Origin: Pseudomonadota bacterium
GTDB lineage: Bacteria; Pseudomonadota; Alphaproteobacteria; Rhodospirillales; Magnetospirillaceae
Length of the DNA stretch: 32,101 nucleotides
Assembly: GCA_021782815.1 (NCBI GenBank)
Contig: JAJXUO010000036.1
Location: 1-32,101 of the forward strand
Reading direction: 5' to 3'
Shown here piece by piece: positions 7,214 to 16,251 of this stretch. Made by a program: the position numbers and the translations under genes. Positions within the stretch are counted from its first letter, which is position 1; each line of letters starts with the position of its first letter. The notes under the pieces are model-generated. The model ran no database searches and was not told the origin of the DNA. It saw only the letters and a program-made list of their open reading frames with translations.

Positions 7214-7558
7214 CGCCTTCCTGACGAATTCCGACTTCAGGTTCATGGCGCCGATGCCGTCGATCTTGCAGGCGATGTTGTGGCCGTCGACGGCATCCGT
7301 CACCAGACGGATGTTCTTCACCTTGGTGCCGCCCTTGACCACCAGCGACGAGCCCTTGACCTTGAGATCCTTGATCACCGTCACCGCGTCGCCGTCGGCC
7401 AACGGGTTGCCGTTGGCGTCGCGCACCCCGGCCTCGGCCTCGGGCGCGGCGGCGGTGTCGGGGTTCCATTCATGGCCGCAGTCGGGGCACACCCACAGAC
7501 TGCCGTCGTGGTACACATTGGCCGAGCCGCACTGCGGGCATTGCAAATCGCTGTCCAT
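7211..7558 (-). CDS. phnA: PhnA/YjdM family zinc-ribbon protein
   Basis: The 115-residue protein has an N-terminal zinc ribbon ([20 protein letters not shown], then CGHEW, residues 7-30) and the well-conserved C-terminal PhnA domain with [39 protein letters not shown] and [20 protein letters not shown]. Despite the name, E. coli PhnA/YjdM is not part of the C-P lyase and its role is unsettled. A strong AGGAGG stands about seven bases upstream of the ATG. The protein ends where the family normally ends (KSEFV, two or three more residues). Its TAA is the terminal trinucleotide of repeat copy B, so the repeat fits exactly at the end of the gene. It is divergent from hoxF. Confidence 0.9.
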   Translation of the reverse strand: MDSDLQCPQCGSANVYHDGSLWVCPDCGHEWNPDTAAAPEAEAGVRDANGNPLADGDAVTVIKDLKVKGSSLVVKGGTKVKNIRLVTDAVDGHNIACKIDGIGAMNLKSEFVRKA

Positions 7559-7770
7559 GGCCGGAGCCTCCTTTCCTGAGCGCCGAGGGTGTGTTCGCAG
7601 GCTGCCGGGTATAAGCCCTGCGCCCCAAGCAATCCAGCCCTGTTTGCAGCGGATGGCGCCGACGCGGAAAATTCATCGGCGCAACCGCCAAGATGGGGAA
7701 TACTGCTAAAGGTTAAGACCCTTTCGTCAAAAAGCATGATGCACTAACGTTCAAGACCGCAGACATCCGT

Positions 7771-7777
7771 GGGGGAG
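7771..7777 (+). promoter_or_regulatory. Ribosome-binding site that decides the hoxF start
   Basis: GGGGGAG(G) lies six bases upstream of a TTG at 7784. The other candidate, GTG at 7769, overlaps this site and has no ribosome site of its own. TTG is therefore the better start. Confidence 0.65.
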
Positions 7778-7783
7778 GCCTCT

Positions 7784-9583
7784 TTGACGCAACCGACACC
7801 GTCTCTGGATCAGGTGCTGCCGCCCATCCTGGCGCGCCACGGCAACGATCCCACCCGTCTGGTGCAGATCCTGCGCGATGCGCAGGACCAGCTGGAATAT
7901 CTGGCGCCCGACACCGTCACCGCCCTGGCCCGGGCCCTGAACATTCCCCGCACCCGGGTGGAAAGCTGCGTGGAATTCTACGCCTTCCTGCATGACCAGC
8001 CGCGCGGGCGCTTCCGCATCCTGTTTTCCGACAACATCACCGACCGCATGCTGGGCAACCAGGCGCTGTTCGAGCATATGCTGAAGCGCTTCCATCTCGC
8101 CCCCGGCCAGGTGTCGGAGGATGGGCTGGTCAGTGTCGGCCTCACCTCCTGCACCGGCATGTGCGACCAGGGCCCGGCCCTGCTGATCAACAACATGCCC
8201 ATCACCCGCCTGACGCCGCGCCGCGTCGACGAGATCTGCGATCTGGTGCAAAGCGGCCTGCCGCTGGCCGACTGGCCCTCGCACTATTTCAAGGTGGAGG
8301 ACAATATCCGCCGCGCCGAGGTGCTGCTGGGCTCGGGCTTCCGCAGCGGCGACGCCTTGCGCGCCGCCCTCGCCCGCGGCCCCGAGGCCATGCTGGCCGA
8401 GCTGAAGCGCTCCAACCTGCGCGGCCGCGGCGGCGCCGGCTTCACCACCGGCGTCAAGTGGGAACTGTGCCGCAAGGCCCGGGCCGACATCCGCTACATC
8501 GTCTGCAACGCCGACGAGGGCGAGCCCGGTACCTTCAAGGACCGGGTGCTGCTGCAATCCTTCGCCGAACGGGTGTTCGAGGGCATGGCCCTGGCCGGCT
8601 TCACCGTGGGGGCGCGCCAGGGGCTGCTCTATCTGCGCGCCGAGTACCAATATATGATGCCGCATCTGCTGGCGGTGCTGGAGCGCATGCGCGCCGCCGG
8701 GCTGCTGGGCCGCGCCATCCTGGGGCAGGTGGACTTCGATTTCGACATCGACATCCATCTGGGAGCCGGGGCCTATGTCTGCGGCGAGGAAACGGCGCTG
8801 ATCGAATCGCTGGAGGGCAAGGCCGGGCGCCCGCGCATCCGCCCGCCCTTCCCCGTCACCTCGGGCTATCTCGGCAAGCCCACCGTGGTCAACAATGTGG
8901 AAACCCTGTGCAAGGCCACCGAGATCGCCCTGCATGGCGGCGCCTGGTACGAGGCCCAGGGCACCAAGCAATCCACCGGCACCAAGATCCTGTCGGTGGC
9001 GGGCGATTGCGAGCGCCCCGGCCTTTACGAGTTCCCCTTCGGCGTTCATGTCTCGGAGGTGCTGGCCGAATGCGGCGCCAGGAACGCCATCGCCGTGCAG
9101 GTGAGCGGCGCCTCGGGCATGTGCCTGTCGCCCGAGGAGTTCGGGCGGCGCATCGCCTTCGAGGACGTGCCCACCGCCGGGGCCTTCATGATCTTCGGGC
9201 CCGGCCGCGACATGTTCGAGATGGCGCTGAACTTCGCCGATTTCTTCGCCCATGAAAGCTGCGGCTTCTGCGCCCCCTGCCGCATCGGCACCGGGCTGGT
9301 GCAGAAGATGATGCACAAGATCGCCGCCGGCCAGGGCACCCGCTACGAGGTGAACGAGATGCTGCGCCTGCGCGAGCTGATGCGCACCACCGCCCATTGC
9401 GGCCTGGGGCAAACCGCCGGCAACGCCGTGTTCGACACCCTGCAGAAGTTCCGTCCGGCCTACGACCGCCGCCTGCAGGACACCGACTTCATCCCCGCCA
9501 TCGATCTGGAGGCCGCCCTGGCCCGCGCCCGCGCCATGGCCGGCCGCGACGACGCCGACGCCCATCTGGGAGCGCAAGCATGA
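7784..9583 (+). CDS. hoxF: NAD-reducing hydrogenase diaphorase large subunit HoxF
   Basis: The 599-residue subunit carries NAD(H) and FMN sites and passes electrons between NAD and HoxU in the cytoplasm. Residues 15-165 are a NuoE/HoxE-like thioredoxin-fold domain in which only Cys123 and Cys127 (TSCTGMC) remain; the usual first Cys pair reads FSDNITDRM, so a [2Fe-2S] cluster there is doubtful, as in Ralstonia-type HoxF. The NuoF-like part follows: RGRGGAGFTTGVKW (213-226), NADEGEPGTFKDR (242-254), GAGAYVCGEETALIES, GKPTVVNNVET. The [4Fe-4S] ligands are Cys493, 496, 499 and 539. The length matches Ralstonia HoxF (about 600). I prefer the TTG start for its ribosome site. It is the first gene of hoxFUYHW, and its stop overlaps hoxU (ATGA). 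I found no convincing promoter in the 225 bp shared with phnA. Confidence 0.93.
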   Translation: MTQPTPSLDQVLPPILARHGNDPTRLVQILRDAQDQLEYLAPDTVTALARALNIPRTRVESCVEFYAFLHDQPRGRFRILFSDNITDRMLGNQALFEHMLKRFHLAPGQVSEDGLVSVGLTSCTGMCDQGPALLINNMPITRLTPRRVDEICDLVQSGLPLADWPSHYFKVEDNIRRAEVLLGSGFRSGDALRAALARGPEAMLAELKRSNLRGRGGAGFTTGVKWELCRKARADIRYIVCNADEGEPGTFKDRVLLQSFAERVFEGMALAGFTVGARQGLLYLRAEYQYMMPHLLAVLERMRAAGLLGRAILGQVDFDFDIDIHLGAGAYVCGEETALIESLEGKAGRPRIRPPFPVTSGYLGKPTVVNNVETLCKATEIALHGGAWYEAQGTKQSTGTKILSVAGDCERPGLYEFPFGVHVSEVLAECGARNAIAVQVSGASGMCLSPEEFGRRIAFEDVPTAGAFMIFGPGRDMFEMALNFADFFAHESCGFCAPCRIGTGLVQKMMHKIAAGQGTRYEVNEMLRLRELMRTTAHCGLGQTAGNAVFDTLQKFRPAYDRRLQDTDFIPAIDLEAALARARAMAGRDDADAHLGAQA

Positions 9584-10305
9584 GCGAGATCCCCAACAGT
9601 TTCACCCTGGACGGCCAGCTGGTGCCGTTCGAACCGGGGCAGACCATTTTGCAGGCCGCCCTGGCCGCCGGGCATTATATCCCCCATCTCTGCTCCTCGC
9701 CCGAGCTGAAGCCGCACGGCAGCTGCAAGCTGTGCACGGTGGTGGTGAACGGCCGCCACGGCTCGGCCTGCACCGCCCACGCCATGCCCGGCCAGGACGT
9801 GCAGAGCGACACCCCGGACCTTAACGGCAAACGGCGGCTGCAAGTGCAGATGCTGTTCGTGGAGGGCAACCATTTCTGCCCCGGCTGCGAAAAGAGCGGC
9901 AATTGCAAGCTGCAGGCCGTGGCCTACGACCTGGAAATGCTCAACCCGCACTTCCCGCATTTTTTCCCGCAGCGCCCGGTGGACGCCTCGCACCCCGATA
10001 TCCTGCTGGACCGCAACCGCTGCATCATGTGCGAGCAGTGCGTGGAGGCCAGCCGCGACATCGACGGCAAGGAGGTGTTCGGCCTGGCCGGACGCGGGCT
10101 GGCCTCGCATCTGGTGGTCAACTCCCCCAGCGGCCTGCTGGGCGATTCCGCCCTGGAGGCCGGCGACAAGGCCGCCAATATCTGCCCGGTGGGGGCCATC
10201 GTGCACAAGCGGGTGGGCTACGCCAAACCCATCGGCGCCCGCGATTACGATACCCTCGGCATCCGCGCCCAGGCGCGGGCGGCGGCGGAAGGAGAAGGGC
10301 CATGA
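9580..10305 (+). CDS. hoxU: NAD-reducing hydrogenase diaphorase small subunit HoxU
   Basis: The 241-residue iron-sulfur subunit, similar to the N-terminal part of NuoG, links the FMN of HoxF to the hydrogenase dimer. A plant-type [2Fe-2S] site is formed by Cys38, 49, 52 and 64 (CSSPELKPHGSCKLC, then C). A His-Cys3 [4Fe-4S] site is visible as H98, C100, C103 and C109 (GNHFCPGCEKSGNC). A further ferredoxin-like site has Cys148, 151 and 154 (CIMCEQC) with Cys202 (NICPVGA). The ATG at 9580 overlaps the hoxF TGA. Upstream readings in this frame lie inside hoxF. All ligands expected for a functional subunit are present. Confidence 0.94.
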   Translation: MSEIPNSFTLDGQLVPFEPGQTILQAALAAGHYIPHLCSSPELKPHGSCKLCTVVVNGRHGSACTAHAMPGQDVQSDTPDLNGKRRLQVQMLFVEGNHFCPGCEKSGNCKLQAVAYDLEMLNPHFPHFFPQRPVDASHPDILLDRNRCIMCEQCVEASRDIDGKEVFGLAGRGLASHLVVNSPSGLLGDSALEAGDKAANICPVGAIVHKRVGYAKPIGARDYDTLGIRAQARAAAEGEGP

Positions 10306-10880
10306 CCGTGAGCGTTCCCGCCCCCCACAGCGGCCCGGCCGCCGGGCCGCGCAAGCTGAAGGTGGCCACCGCCTCCCTCAGCGGCTGCTTCGGCTGCCAC
10401 ATGTCGCTGCTGGATCTGGACGAACGGCTGTTGCAACTGGCCGAGCTGGTGGAGTTCGACCGTTCGCCCATCACCGACATCAAGCATTGCGGCCCCTGCG
10501 ACGTGGGGCTGATCGAGGGCAGCGTCTGCAATTCGGAAAACGTGCATGTGCTGCGCGAGTTCCGCAGCCATTGCAAGGTGCTGATCGCCTTCGGAGCCTG
10601 CGCCGTGGCCGGCGGCCTGCCCGCCATGCGCAACGGCCTCGACGTGGGCGACTGCCTGAAGGAGATCTACTGCGACCGGGTGGGGCCGGGCGGCCTCATT
10701 CCCAACGACCGCGAACTGCCGCTGCTGCTGGACAAGGTCTATCCCATCAACGAGGTGGTGCGGGTGGATTACTTCATTCCCGGCTGCCCGCCCTCGGGCG
10801 ACGCCATCTGGAAATACCTCACCGACGTCATCGCCGGACGCATGCCGCGCCTGGAACATCCCATGCTGCGTTACGACTGA
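10302..10880 (+). CDS. hoxY: NAD-reducing hydrogenase small subunit HoxY
   Basis: The 192-residue [NiFe]-hydrogenase small subunit carries the proximal [4Fe-4S] cluster. Cysteines typical of HoxY are visible: Cys29 and Cys32 (SGCFGCHMS), Cys63 and Cys66 (HCGPCDVGLIEG), Cys100 (FGACAVAGG) and Cys162 (IPGCPPSGD). There is no Tat signal and no medial or distal cluster domain, so it belongs to the short cytoplasmic bidirectional (group 3d) type. The ATG overlaps the hoxU TGA, and GGAGAAGG stands just upstream. The first 18 residues are a Pro/Gly-rich extension before the conserved core. Confidence 0.94.
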   Translation: MTVSVPAPHSGPAAGPRKLKVATASLSGCFGCHMSLLDLDERLLQLAELVEFDRSPITDIKHCGPCDVGLIEGSVCNSENVHVLREFRSHCKVLIAFGACAVAGGLPAMRNGLDVGDCLKEIYCDRVGPGGLIPNDRELPLLLDKVYPINEVVRVDYFIPGCPPSGDAIWKYLTDVIAGRMPRLEHPMLRYD

Positions 10881-10893
10881 CCGGAGCCCCGCC

Positions 10894-12372
10894 ATGTTCG
10901 ATCTGGAAACCGCCGCCAATCCGGAAAAGCTGCGCCGCATCGCCATCGACCCGGTCAGCCGGGTGGAGGGCCACGGCAAGGTGACCCTGCTGCTGGACGA
11001 AAACAACAAGGTCCACCAGGTGCGCCTGCATATCGTGGAGTTCCGCGGCTTCGAAAAATTCATCGAGGGCCGGCCCTATTGGGAGGTGCCGGTGACGGTG
11101 CAGCGCCTGTGCGGCATCTGCCCGGTCAGCCACCAGCTGGCCGCCGTCAAGGCCATGGACATCATCGCCGGCTTCGGGCCGCTGCCGGCCACGGCGGAAA
11201 AGCTGCGCCGCCTCATGCATTACGGCCAGATTCTGCAATCGCACGCCGTGCATTTCTTCCATCTGGCCTCGCCCGATCTGCTGCTGGGCTTCGACAGCGA
11301 GATGACCCGGCGCAACATCATCGGCGTGGTGGCCGATCATCCCGAGCTGGCCACGCAAGGGGTGCTGCTGCGCAAGTTCGGCCAGGAGGTGATCCGCCAT
11401 GTGTCGGGCAAGCGGGTGCACGGCACCGGCGCCATTCCGGGCGGCGTGAACAAGGCCTTGAGCGCGGCCGAGCAGGCCGAGATGCGCGGGGGCATCGACG
11501 CCATGATCAAATGGAGCCGCGACGCCGTGCAGTTGTTAAAGCGGCTGCATCACGGCAATCCCGAGTTCTACAACCGCTTCGGCGCCTTTGATTCCAGCAT
11601 GATGGGGCTGGTGAACGGCAAGGGCGAGCTGGACCTTTATCACGGCGGCCTGCGCGCCCGCGACGCCGACGGCGCCATCCTGTTCGACCATGTGGACTAC
11701 GCCACCTACGACAGCCTGCTGGACGAGGAGGTGAAGCCCTGGAGCTATATGAAGTTCCCCTATATCCGCGCCATCGGCCCGGAACACGGCTGGTACAAGG
11801 TGGGGCCGCTGGCCCGCGTGCAGGTGTGCGACCGCATCCCCAGCCCGCTGGCCGAGGTGGAACGCCAGGAACTGGCGGCCCTGGGCCAGGGGCGGCCGGT
11901 GCACGGCACCCTGCTCTATCACTGGGCCCGCCTCATCGAGATGCTGCATGCCTGCGAGGTGATCCGCGACCTTCTGGACGATCCCGACATCACCGGCACC
12001 ACCCTGATGGCCGAACCCGGCCCCCGGGTGGAGGAGGCGGTGGGGGTGATCGAGGCGCCGCGCGGCACTCTCTTCCATCATTACCGGGTGGATGAGCACG
12101 ACATGGTGAGCTTTTGCAATCTCATCGTCTCGACCACCAACAACAACCAGGCCATGAACGAGGCCATCCGCAGCGTGGCCCGGCAGTTCCTGACCGGGCG
12201 CGAGATCACCGAACCCTTGATGAACCATATCGAGGTGGCCATCCGCGCCTATGATCCCTGCCTCTCCTGCGCCACCCACGCCCTGGGCAAGATGCCGCTG
12301 GAGGTGGAGCTGCTGGACGCCGAGGGCCGCCTGCTGCAACGCCGCGCCCACAATATGGCCGGAGCGGCATGA
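10894..12372 (+). CDS. hoxH: NAD-reducing hydrogenase large subunit HoxH
   Basis: The 492-residue catalytic subunit holds the Ni-Fe active site and oxidises H2 or reduces protons. The N-terminal ligand motif is RLCGICPVSH with Cys73 and Cys76; the C-terminal motif is DPCLSCATH with Cys456 and Cys459. The RVEGHGK motif is at residues 23-29. Thirty residues follow His462, so the protein is made as a precursor and must be cut after His462 once nickel is in. That is the job of HoxW, encoded next. The gene starts 13 bp after hoxY, and its stop overlaps hoxW (ATGA). No hyp maturation genes are in the window, so they must lie elsewhere. Confidence 0.95.
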   Translation: MFDLETAANPEKLRRIAIDPVSRVEGHGKVTLLLDENNKVHQVRLHIVEFRGFEKFIEGRPYWEVPVTVQRLCGICPVSHQLAAVKAMDIIAGFGPLPATAEKLRRLMHYGQILQSHAVHFFHLASPDLLLGFDSEMTRRNIIGVVADHPELATQGVLLRKFGQEVIRHVSGKRVHGTGAIPGGVNKALSAAEQAEMRGGIDAMIKWSRDAVQLLKRLHHGNPEFYNRFGAFDSSMMGLVNGKGELDLYHGGLRARDADGAILFDHVDYATYDSLLDEEVKPWSYMKFPYIRAIGPEHGWYKVGPLARVQVCDRIPSPLAEVERQELAALGQGRPVHGTLLYHWARLIEMLHACEVIRDLLDDPDITGTTLMAEPGPRVEEAVGVIEAPRGTLFHHYRVDEHDMVSFCNLIVSTTNNNQAMNEAIRSVARQFLTGREITEPLMNHIEVAIRAYDPCLSCATHALGKMPLEVELLDAEGRLLQRRAHNMAGAA

Positions 12373-12836
12373 GCCGGCATCTGGTGGTCTTCGGCTATGG
12401 CAACCCGGCGCGCGGCGACGACGCGCTGGGGCCGCTGCTGCTGGCCCGCCTGGCCGAACACCCCGCCCCGCCCGGCCTCTCCCTGACCCTGGTGGAGGAT
12501 TTCCAGCTGCAGATCGAGCATGCCCTTGATCTCGACGACGCCGACCTCGCGCTGTTTCTCGACGCCGGCACCGGCGCCAGCCCGGCCCCCTTCCTGTTCA
12601 CCGCGATCGCCCCCAGCGGCGAACTGGGCCACAGCCACACCAGCCACGCCTTGAGCCCGCAGGCGGTGCTGGACGTGTTCGCCACCATCCGCCACCGCCC
12701 GCCGCCCCCCGCCTACCTGTTATGCCCGCGCGGCGCCCGCTTCGCCCTGGGCGAGCCTTTGAGCGCCGAGGGCGAGCACAATCTGGAGCAGGCCTGGACC
12801 TTTCTGCGGGGCTGGCTGGGGGAGTGTGCGGCCTGA
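12369..12836 (+). CDS. hoxW: Hydrogenase maturation endopeptidase HoxW
   Basis: The 155-residue protease of the HybD/HycI family removes the C-terminal peptide of HoxH in the cytoplasm. The motif GYGNPARGDDALGPLL (residues 9-24) holds the Asp/Glu-type nickel-binding position. LFLDAGTGASP (residues 58-68) and SHTSHALSP (residues 82-90) match the second metal acid and the histidine region. HoxW is a cautious name given from position; the fold alone would support HyaD/HybD-like. The stop is seven bases from the stop of the convergent glmS gene, leaving no room for a separate terminator. Confidence 0.88.
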   Translation: MSRHLVVFGYGNPARGDDALGPLLLARLAEHPAPPGLSLTLVEDFQLQIEHALDLDDADLALFLDAGTGASPAPFLFTAIAPSGELGHSHTSHALSPQAVLDVFATIRHRPPPPAYLLCPRGARFALGEPLSAEGEHNLEQAWTFLRGWLGECAA

Positions 12837-12843
12837 CCGCCCC

Positions 12844-14664
12844 CTATTCCACCGTCACGCTTTTGGCCAGATTGCGCGGCTGGTCCACATCGGTGCCCTT
12901 GGCCACGGCGATGTGGTAGGCCAGCAGCTGCACCGGGATGGCGTAGAGGATGGGGGCGACGAAGCTGTCCACCTCGGGCAGTTCCACGGTGATGGCGCGG
13001 GTATCCAGCCGTTCCACCCCGGCCTTGTCGGACAGGAACACCACGCGGCCGCCGCGCGCCACCACCTCCTGCACGTTGGAGGCGGTTTTTTCATATAAGG
13101 CGTCGGAGGGGGCCAGCACGATCACCGGCACCTTTTCGTCGATAAGGGCGATGGGGCCGTGCTTCAGTTCGCCGGCGGCGTAGCCCTCGGCGTGGATATA
13201 GCTGATTTCCTTCAGCTTCAGCGCCCCTTCCAGGGCGATGGGATAGGCGGTGCCGCGCCCCAGATAAAGCACGTCGCGCGCCGCCATCACCTCTTCGGCG
13301 ATGTGGCGCAGCTGGCCTTCGCCGGCCAGCACCTCGGCGATGCGGGCCGGCAGCGCCGCCAGGGCGGTGCAGAGGCGGGCCTCGGTGGCATGGTCCACCT
13401 GGCCGCGCGCCTTGGCGATGGCCAGCGACAGGCAGGCCAGCACCACCAGCTGGGTGGTGAAGGCCTTGGTGGAGGCCACGCCGATTTCCGGCCCGGCCAT
13501 GGTCAGCAGCGAGGCCTCGGATTCGCGGGCGATGGTGGATTCCGGCACATTGACCAGCGACAGCAGATGCTGGCCCTGGTCGCGGCAATAACGCAGCGCC
13601 GCCAGGGTATCGGCGGTTTCCCCCGATTGCGAAATGAAGATGGCGAGGCCGTTCCTGCCCATGGCCGGGGCGCGGTAGCGGAACTCCGAGGCGATTTCCA
13701 CCTCCACCGGCAGGCGGGCCAGCTGTTCCAGCCAGTAGCGCGCCACCATGCCGGCATAATAGGAGGTGCCGCAGGCGATGATGGTCACCCGCTCGATGCC
13801 CTCCAGGGCGAAAGGCAGCGCCTGCAGGGTGATGGTGCGCGACAGCGGGTTCATCATGCTGTTCAGCGTGTCGCCGATCACCTGCGGCTGCTCGTAGATT
13901 TCCTTGTGCATGAAGTGGCGGTGCTCGCCCTTGCCCATCATGGCGCCGGAAAAGGCGGTCTGGCGGATGTCGCGCTGCACCTTGCGCCCTTGGGCGTCGT
14001 ACACCTGGGCGCCCTCGGCGGTCAGCACCGCCCAGTCGCCGTCCTGCAGGTAGGAAATGCGCTGGGTGAGCGGGGCCAGGGCCAGGGCGTCGGAGCCCAG
14101 ATACATCTCGCCGTCGCCATAGCCCAGGGCCAGCGGGCTGCCCTGGCGGGCGGCGATCATCATATCCTGGCGTCCGGCGAAGATGATGCCGAGAGCGAAG
14201 GCGCCGCGCAGCCGCTTCAGCGTTTTGGCGGTGGCGGCCTCGGGGGCCTCGCCCTGCGCCAGGTAATGGCTGATCAGCTGCACCACCGCCTCGGTGTCGG
14301 TATCGCTTTCGAACTGGTGGCCGGCGGCGATCAGCTCGTCGCGCAGCTCCTGATAGTTTTCGATGATGCCGTTATGCACCACAGCGGCATAGGCCGTGGC
14401 ATGGGGATGGGCGTTGACCTCGTTGGGCACGCCGTGGGTGGCCCAGCGGGTATGGCCGATGCCGATGGTGCCGGCCACCGGATCGCTGCCCAGCCGCCGT
14501 TCCAGATTGACCAGCTTGCCCTGGGCGCGGCGGCGCTCGATATGGCCGTTCACCAGGGTGGCGATGCCGGCGGAATCATAGCCGCGATATTCCAGACGTT
14601 TCAGCCCCTCGACCAGCAGGGGAGCCACCTCCGCCTTGCCGATAATGCCGACGATGCCGCACAT
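12844..14664 (-). CDS. glmS: Glutamine-fructose-6-phosphate aminotransferase (isomerising)
   Basis: The 606-residue enzyme makes glucosamine-6-phosphate from fructose-6-phosphate and glutamine, the first step to UDP-GlcNAc for peptidoglycan and lipopolysaccharide. The N-terminal nucleophile is Cys2 (MCGIVGIIG), followed by the glutaminase domain with RLEYRGYDSAG and GHTRWATHGVP. Two SIS domains follow (ACGTSYYAGMVARYWLEQ, ISQSGETADTLAALR, YLGRGTAYPIALEGALKLKE). The C-terminus DVDQPRNLAKSVTVE is the conserved closing sequence. AAGGAG stands eight bases upstream of the ATG. It lies 36 bp downstream of glmU and is probably transcribed with it. Confidence 0.97.
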   Translation of the reverse strand: MCGIVGIIGKAEVAPLLVEGLKRLEYRGYDSAGIATLVNGHIERRRAQGKLVNLERRLGSDPVAGTIGIGHTRWATHGVPNEVNAHPHATAYAAVVHNGIIENYQELRDELIAAGHQFESDTDTEAVVQLISHYLAQGEAPEAATAKTLKRLRGAFALGIIFAGRQDMMIAARQGSPLALGYGDGEMYLGSDALALAPLTQRISYLQDGDWAVLTAEGAQVYDAQGRKVQRDIRQTAFSGAMMGKGEHRHFMHKEIYEQPQVIGDTLNSMMNPLSRTITLQALPFALEGIERVTIIACGTSYYAGMVARYWLEQLARLPVEVEIASEFRYRAPAMGRNGLAIFISQSGETADTLAALRYCRDQGQHLLSLVNVPESTIARESEASLLTMAGPEIGVASTKAFTTQLVVLACLSLAIAKARGQVDHATEARLCTALAALPARIAEVLAGEGQLRHIAEEVMAARDVLYLGRGTAYPIALEGALKLKEISYIHAEGYAAGELKHGPIALIDEKVPVIVLAPSDALYEKTASNVQEVVARGGRVVFLSDKAGVERLDTRAITVELPEVDSFVAPILYAIPVQLLAYHIAVAKGTDVDQPRNLAKSVTVE

Positions 14665-14700
14665 GACCCGATGCTCCTTGCAAACGCCCCGATCCCGCCT

Positions 14701-16050
14701 CTATTGCGGATCGGGCTTTTTCTGATGGCGGGCGCGAAACCGTTCGCTCCAGGCCGGAAGTTCCATCTGGGCGCCGCGCGCCACCGCCAGCGCCTTGGGC
14801 GCCACATTCTTGGTGATGACCGATCCCGCCCCCACCGTGGCGCCGTCGCCCACCCGTACCGGCGCCACCAGCGAGCTGTTGGAGCCGATGAAGGCCCCGG
14901 CGCCGATCTCGGTGAAATGCTTGTCGAAGCCGTCGTAATTGCAGGTGATGGTGCCGGCGCCCACATTGGCCCCCGCCCCCACCCGGGCATCGCCCACATA
15001 GCTGAGGTGATTGATCTTGGCCCCGTCTTCCACCGTGGCCTGCTTCACCTCGACGAAATTGCCGATATGCACGCCCTCGCCCAAGAGGGCGCCGGGACGC
15101 AGCCGGGCGAAGGGGCCGATGCTGCAGCCCGCCCCCACCGACACCCCGGTGAAATGGCAGAAGGCGCGGATCTCCACGCCGTCGCCCACGCGCACGCCGG
15201 GGCCGAACACCACGTTGGGCTCCACCACCACATCGCGGCCCAGCACGGTATCCCACGAGAAGAACACCGTGTCCGGGGCGATCAGGGTGGCGCCGTTCGC
15301 CATGGCCGCCGCCCGCAGCCGCGCCTGCACGATGGCCTCGGCCGCCGCCAGCTCGGCGCGGGAGTTCACCCCCAGAAGCTCGGTCTCGTCCCCCTCCACC
15401 ACGGCGCAGGCGCGGCCGTCGGCGCGGGCCAGGGCCACGATGTCGGTCAGATAATATTCGCCCTTGGCGTTGGCGTTGCCCACCCGGTCCAGCAGGCCGA
15501 ACAGTGCCCCGCCATCCACCGCCATCACTCCGGAATTGCACAGGGGCAGCGCCCGCTGCGCCGGGCTGGCGTCCTTATATTCGATAATGCCGTCCAGCCC
15601 GCCCCGCGGCCCCAGCAGCAGGCGGCCGTACTCGCCGCCCGCGGCCGGCGTGAAGCCCAGCACCACCACCGCCGGGGCATCGGCGGCGGCGCGGCGCGCC
15701 AGCATGGCGCGCAGGGTGTTTTCGGTGATCAGCGGGGTATCGCCGTACAGCACCAGCACCGTGCCCTCGAAACCGGCCAGGGCGGCGCGGGCCTGGTCCA
15801 CGGCGTGGGCGGTGCCCAAACGCTCGGCCTGCACCACGGTGGGATGCGGGGCCACGGCCCGCTCCAGCGCCTCCATGCCCGGACCCACCACCACCACCAC
15901 CCGCTCGGGCGACAGGGCGGCCACCGTGGCCAGAAGGTGCGACACCATGGGCCGCCCCGCCACGGGGTGCAGCACCTTGGGCAGGTTGGATTTCATACGG
16001 GTGCCCATGCCGGCGGCCAGCACGATTACGGCGATTTTGTCTTCAGTCAT
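14701..16050 (-). CDS. glmU: Bifunctional UDP-GlcNAc pyrophosphorylase / GlcN-1-P acetyltransferase
   Basis: The 449-residue enzyme acetylates glucosamine-1-phosphate and then transfers UMP to give UDP-GlcNAc in the cytoplasm. The N-terminal uridyltransferase domain shows LAAGMGTRMKSNLPKVLHPV (residues 11-30) and LVLYGDTPL. The C-terminal half is a left-handed beta-helix of hexapeptide repeats with FVEVKQATVEDGAKINHLSY and GDARVGAGANVGAGTITCNY. The ATG at 16050 starts the MTEDKIAVIVLAAG sequence; the longer reading to 16119 adds residues unlike the family. The ribosome site is weak. It is followed by glmS 36 bp on, so the two steps of one pathway are paired. Confidence 0.96.
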   Translation of the reverse strand: MTEDKIAVIVLAAGMGTRMKSNLPKVLHPVAGRPMVSHLLATVAALSPERVVVVVGPGMEALERAVAPHPTVVQAERLGTAHAVDQARAALAGFEGTVLVLYGDTPLITENTLRAMLARRAAADAPAVVVLGFTPAAGGEYGRLLLGPRGGLDGIIEYKDASPAQRALPLCNSGVMAVDGGALFGLLDRVGNANAKGEYYLTDIVALARADGRACAVVEGDETELLGVNSRAELAAAEAIVQARLRAAAMANGATLIAPDTVFFSWDTVLGRDVVVEPNVVFGPGVRVGDGVEIRAFCHFTGVSVGAGCSIGPFARLRPGALLGEGVHIGNFVEVKQATVEDGAKINHLSYVGDARVGAGANVGAGTITCNYDGFDKHFTEIGAGAFIGSNSSLVAPVRVGDGATVGAGSVITKNVAPKALAVARGAQMELPAWSERFRARHQKKPDPQ

Positions 16051-16090
16051 CACGGGCAGGAATCTGGATCTCGCGGAAGGGCTGCACGGT

Positions 16091-16119
16091 GCCATAAACC
16101 CCGCGCAAGGCCAACTCAA
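16091..16119 (-). promoter_or_regulatory. Possible sigma-70 promoter for glmU-glmS
   Basis: On the minus strand TTGAGT is followed, after exactly 17 bases, by TATGGC. It is about 40 bp upstream of the glmU start and is the best candidate in the gap to the tRNA gene. The -10 element is imperfect. Confidence 0.4.
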
Positions 16120-16176
16120 TCTTTATTGCAGATGATGACAGGAAAAGCCCGGCGTCGGGCCCGATGTTTTTTCCGC

Positions 16177-16205
16177 TTGACGCCTCCGCCGCCGCCCCGT
16201 ATAAA
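16177..16205 (+). promoter_or_regulatory. Sigma-70 promoter of the tRNA-Val gene
   Basis: TTGACG and TATAAA are spaced by 17 bases, close to the consensus. The -10 element ends 46 bp before the mature tRNA. The bases after the -10 are GC-rich, as is common for stable-RNA promoters. Confidence 0.8.
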
Positions 16206-16251
16206 GCGGCCCTCCCCGACGGCGTACCCGCCGACGGGCCGCACAAGAGAT

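Noticed and set aside
7559-7783. Sigma-54 or FNR sites upstream of hoxF
   Set aside because: No GG-N10-GC element or TTGAT-N4-ATCAA match was found. GCATGATGC near 7726 is too short to call an operator.
7751-9577. A 608-codon frame antisense to hoxF
   Set aside because: The plus-strand HoxF has full family homology. The antisense product is low complexity with no recognisable domain.
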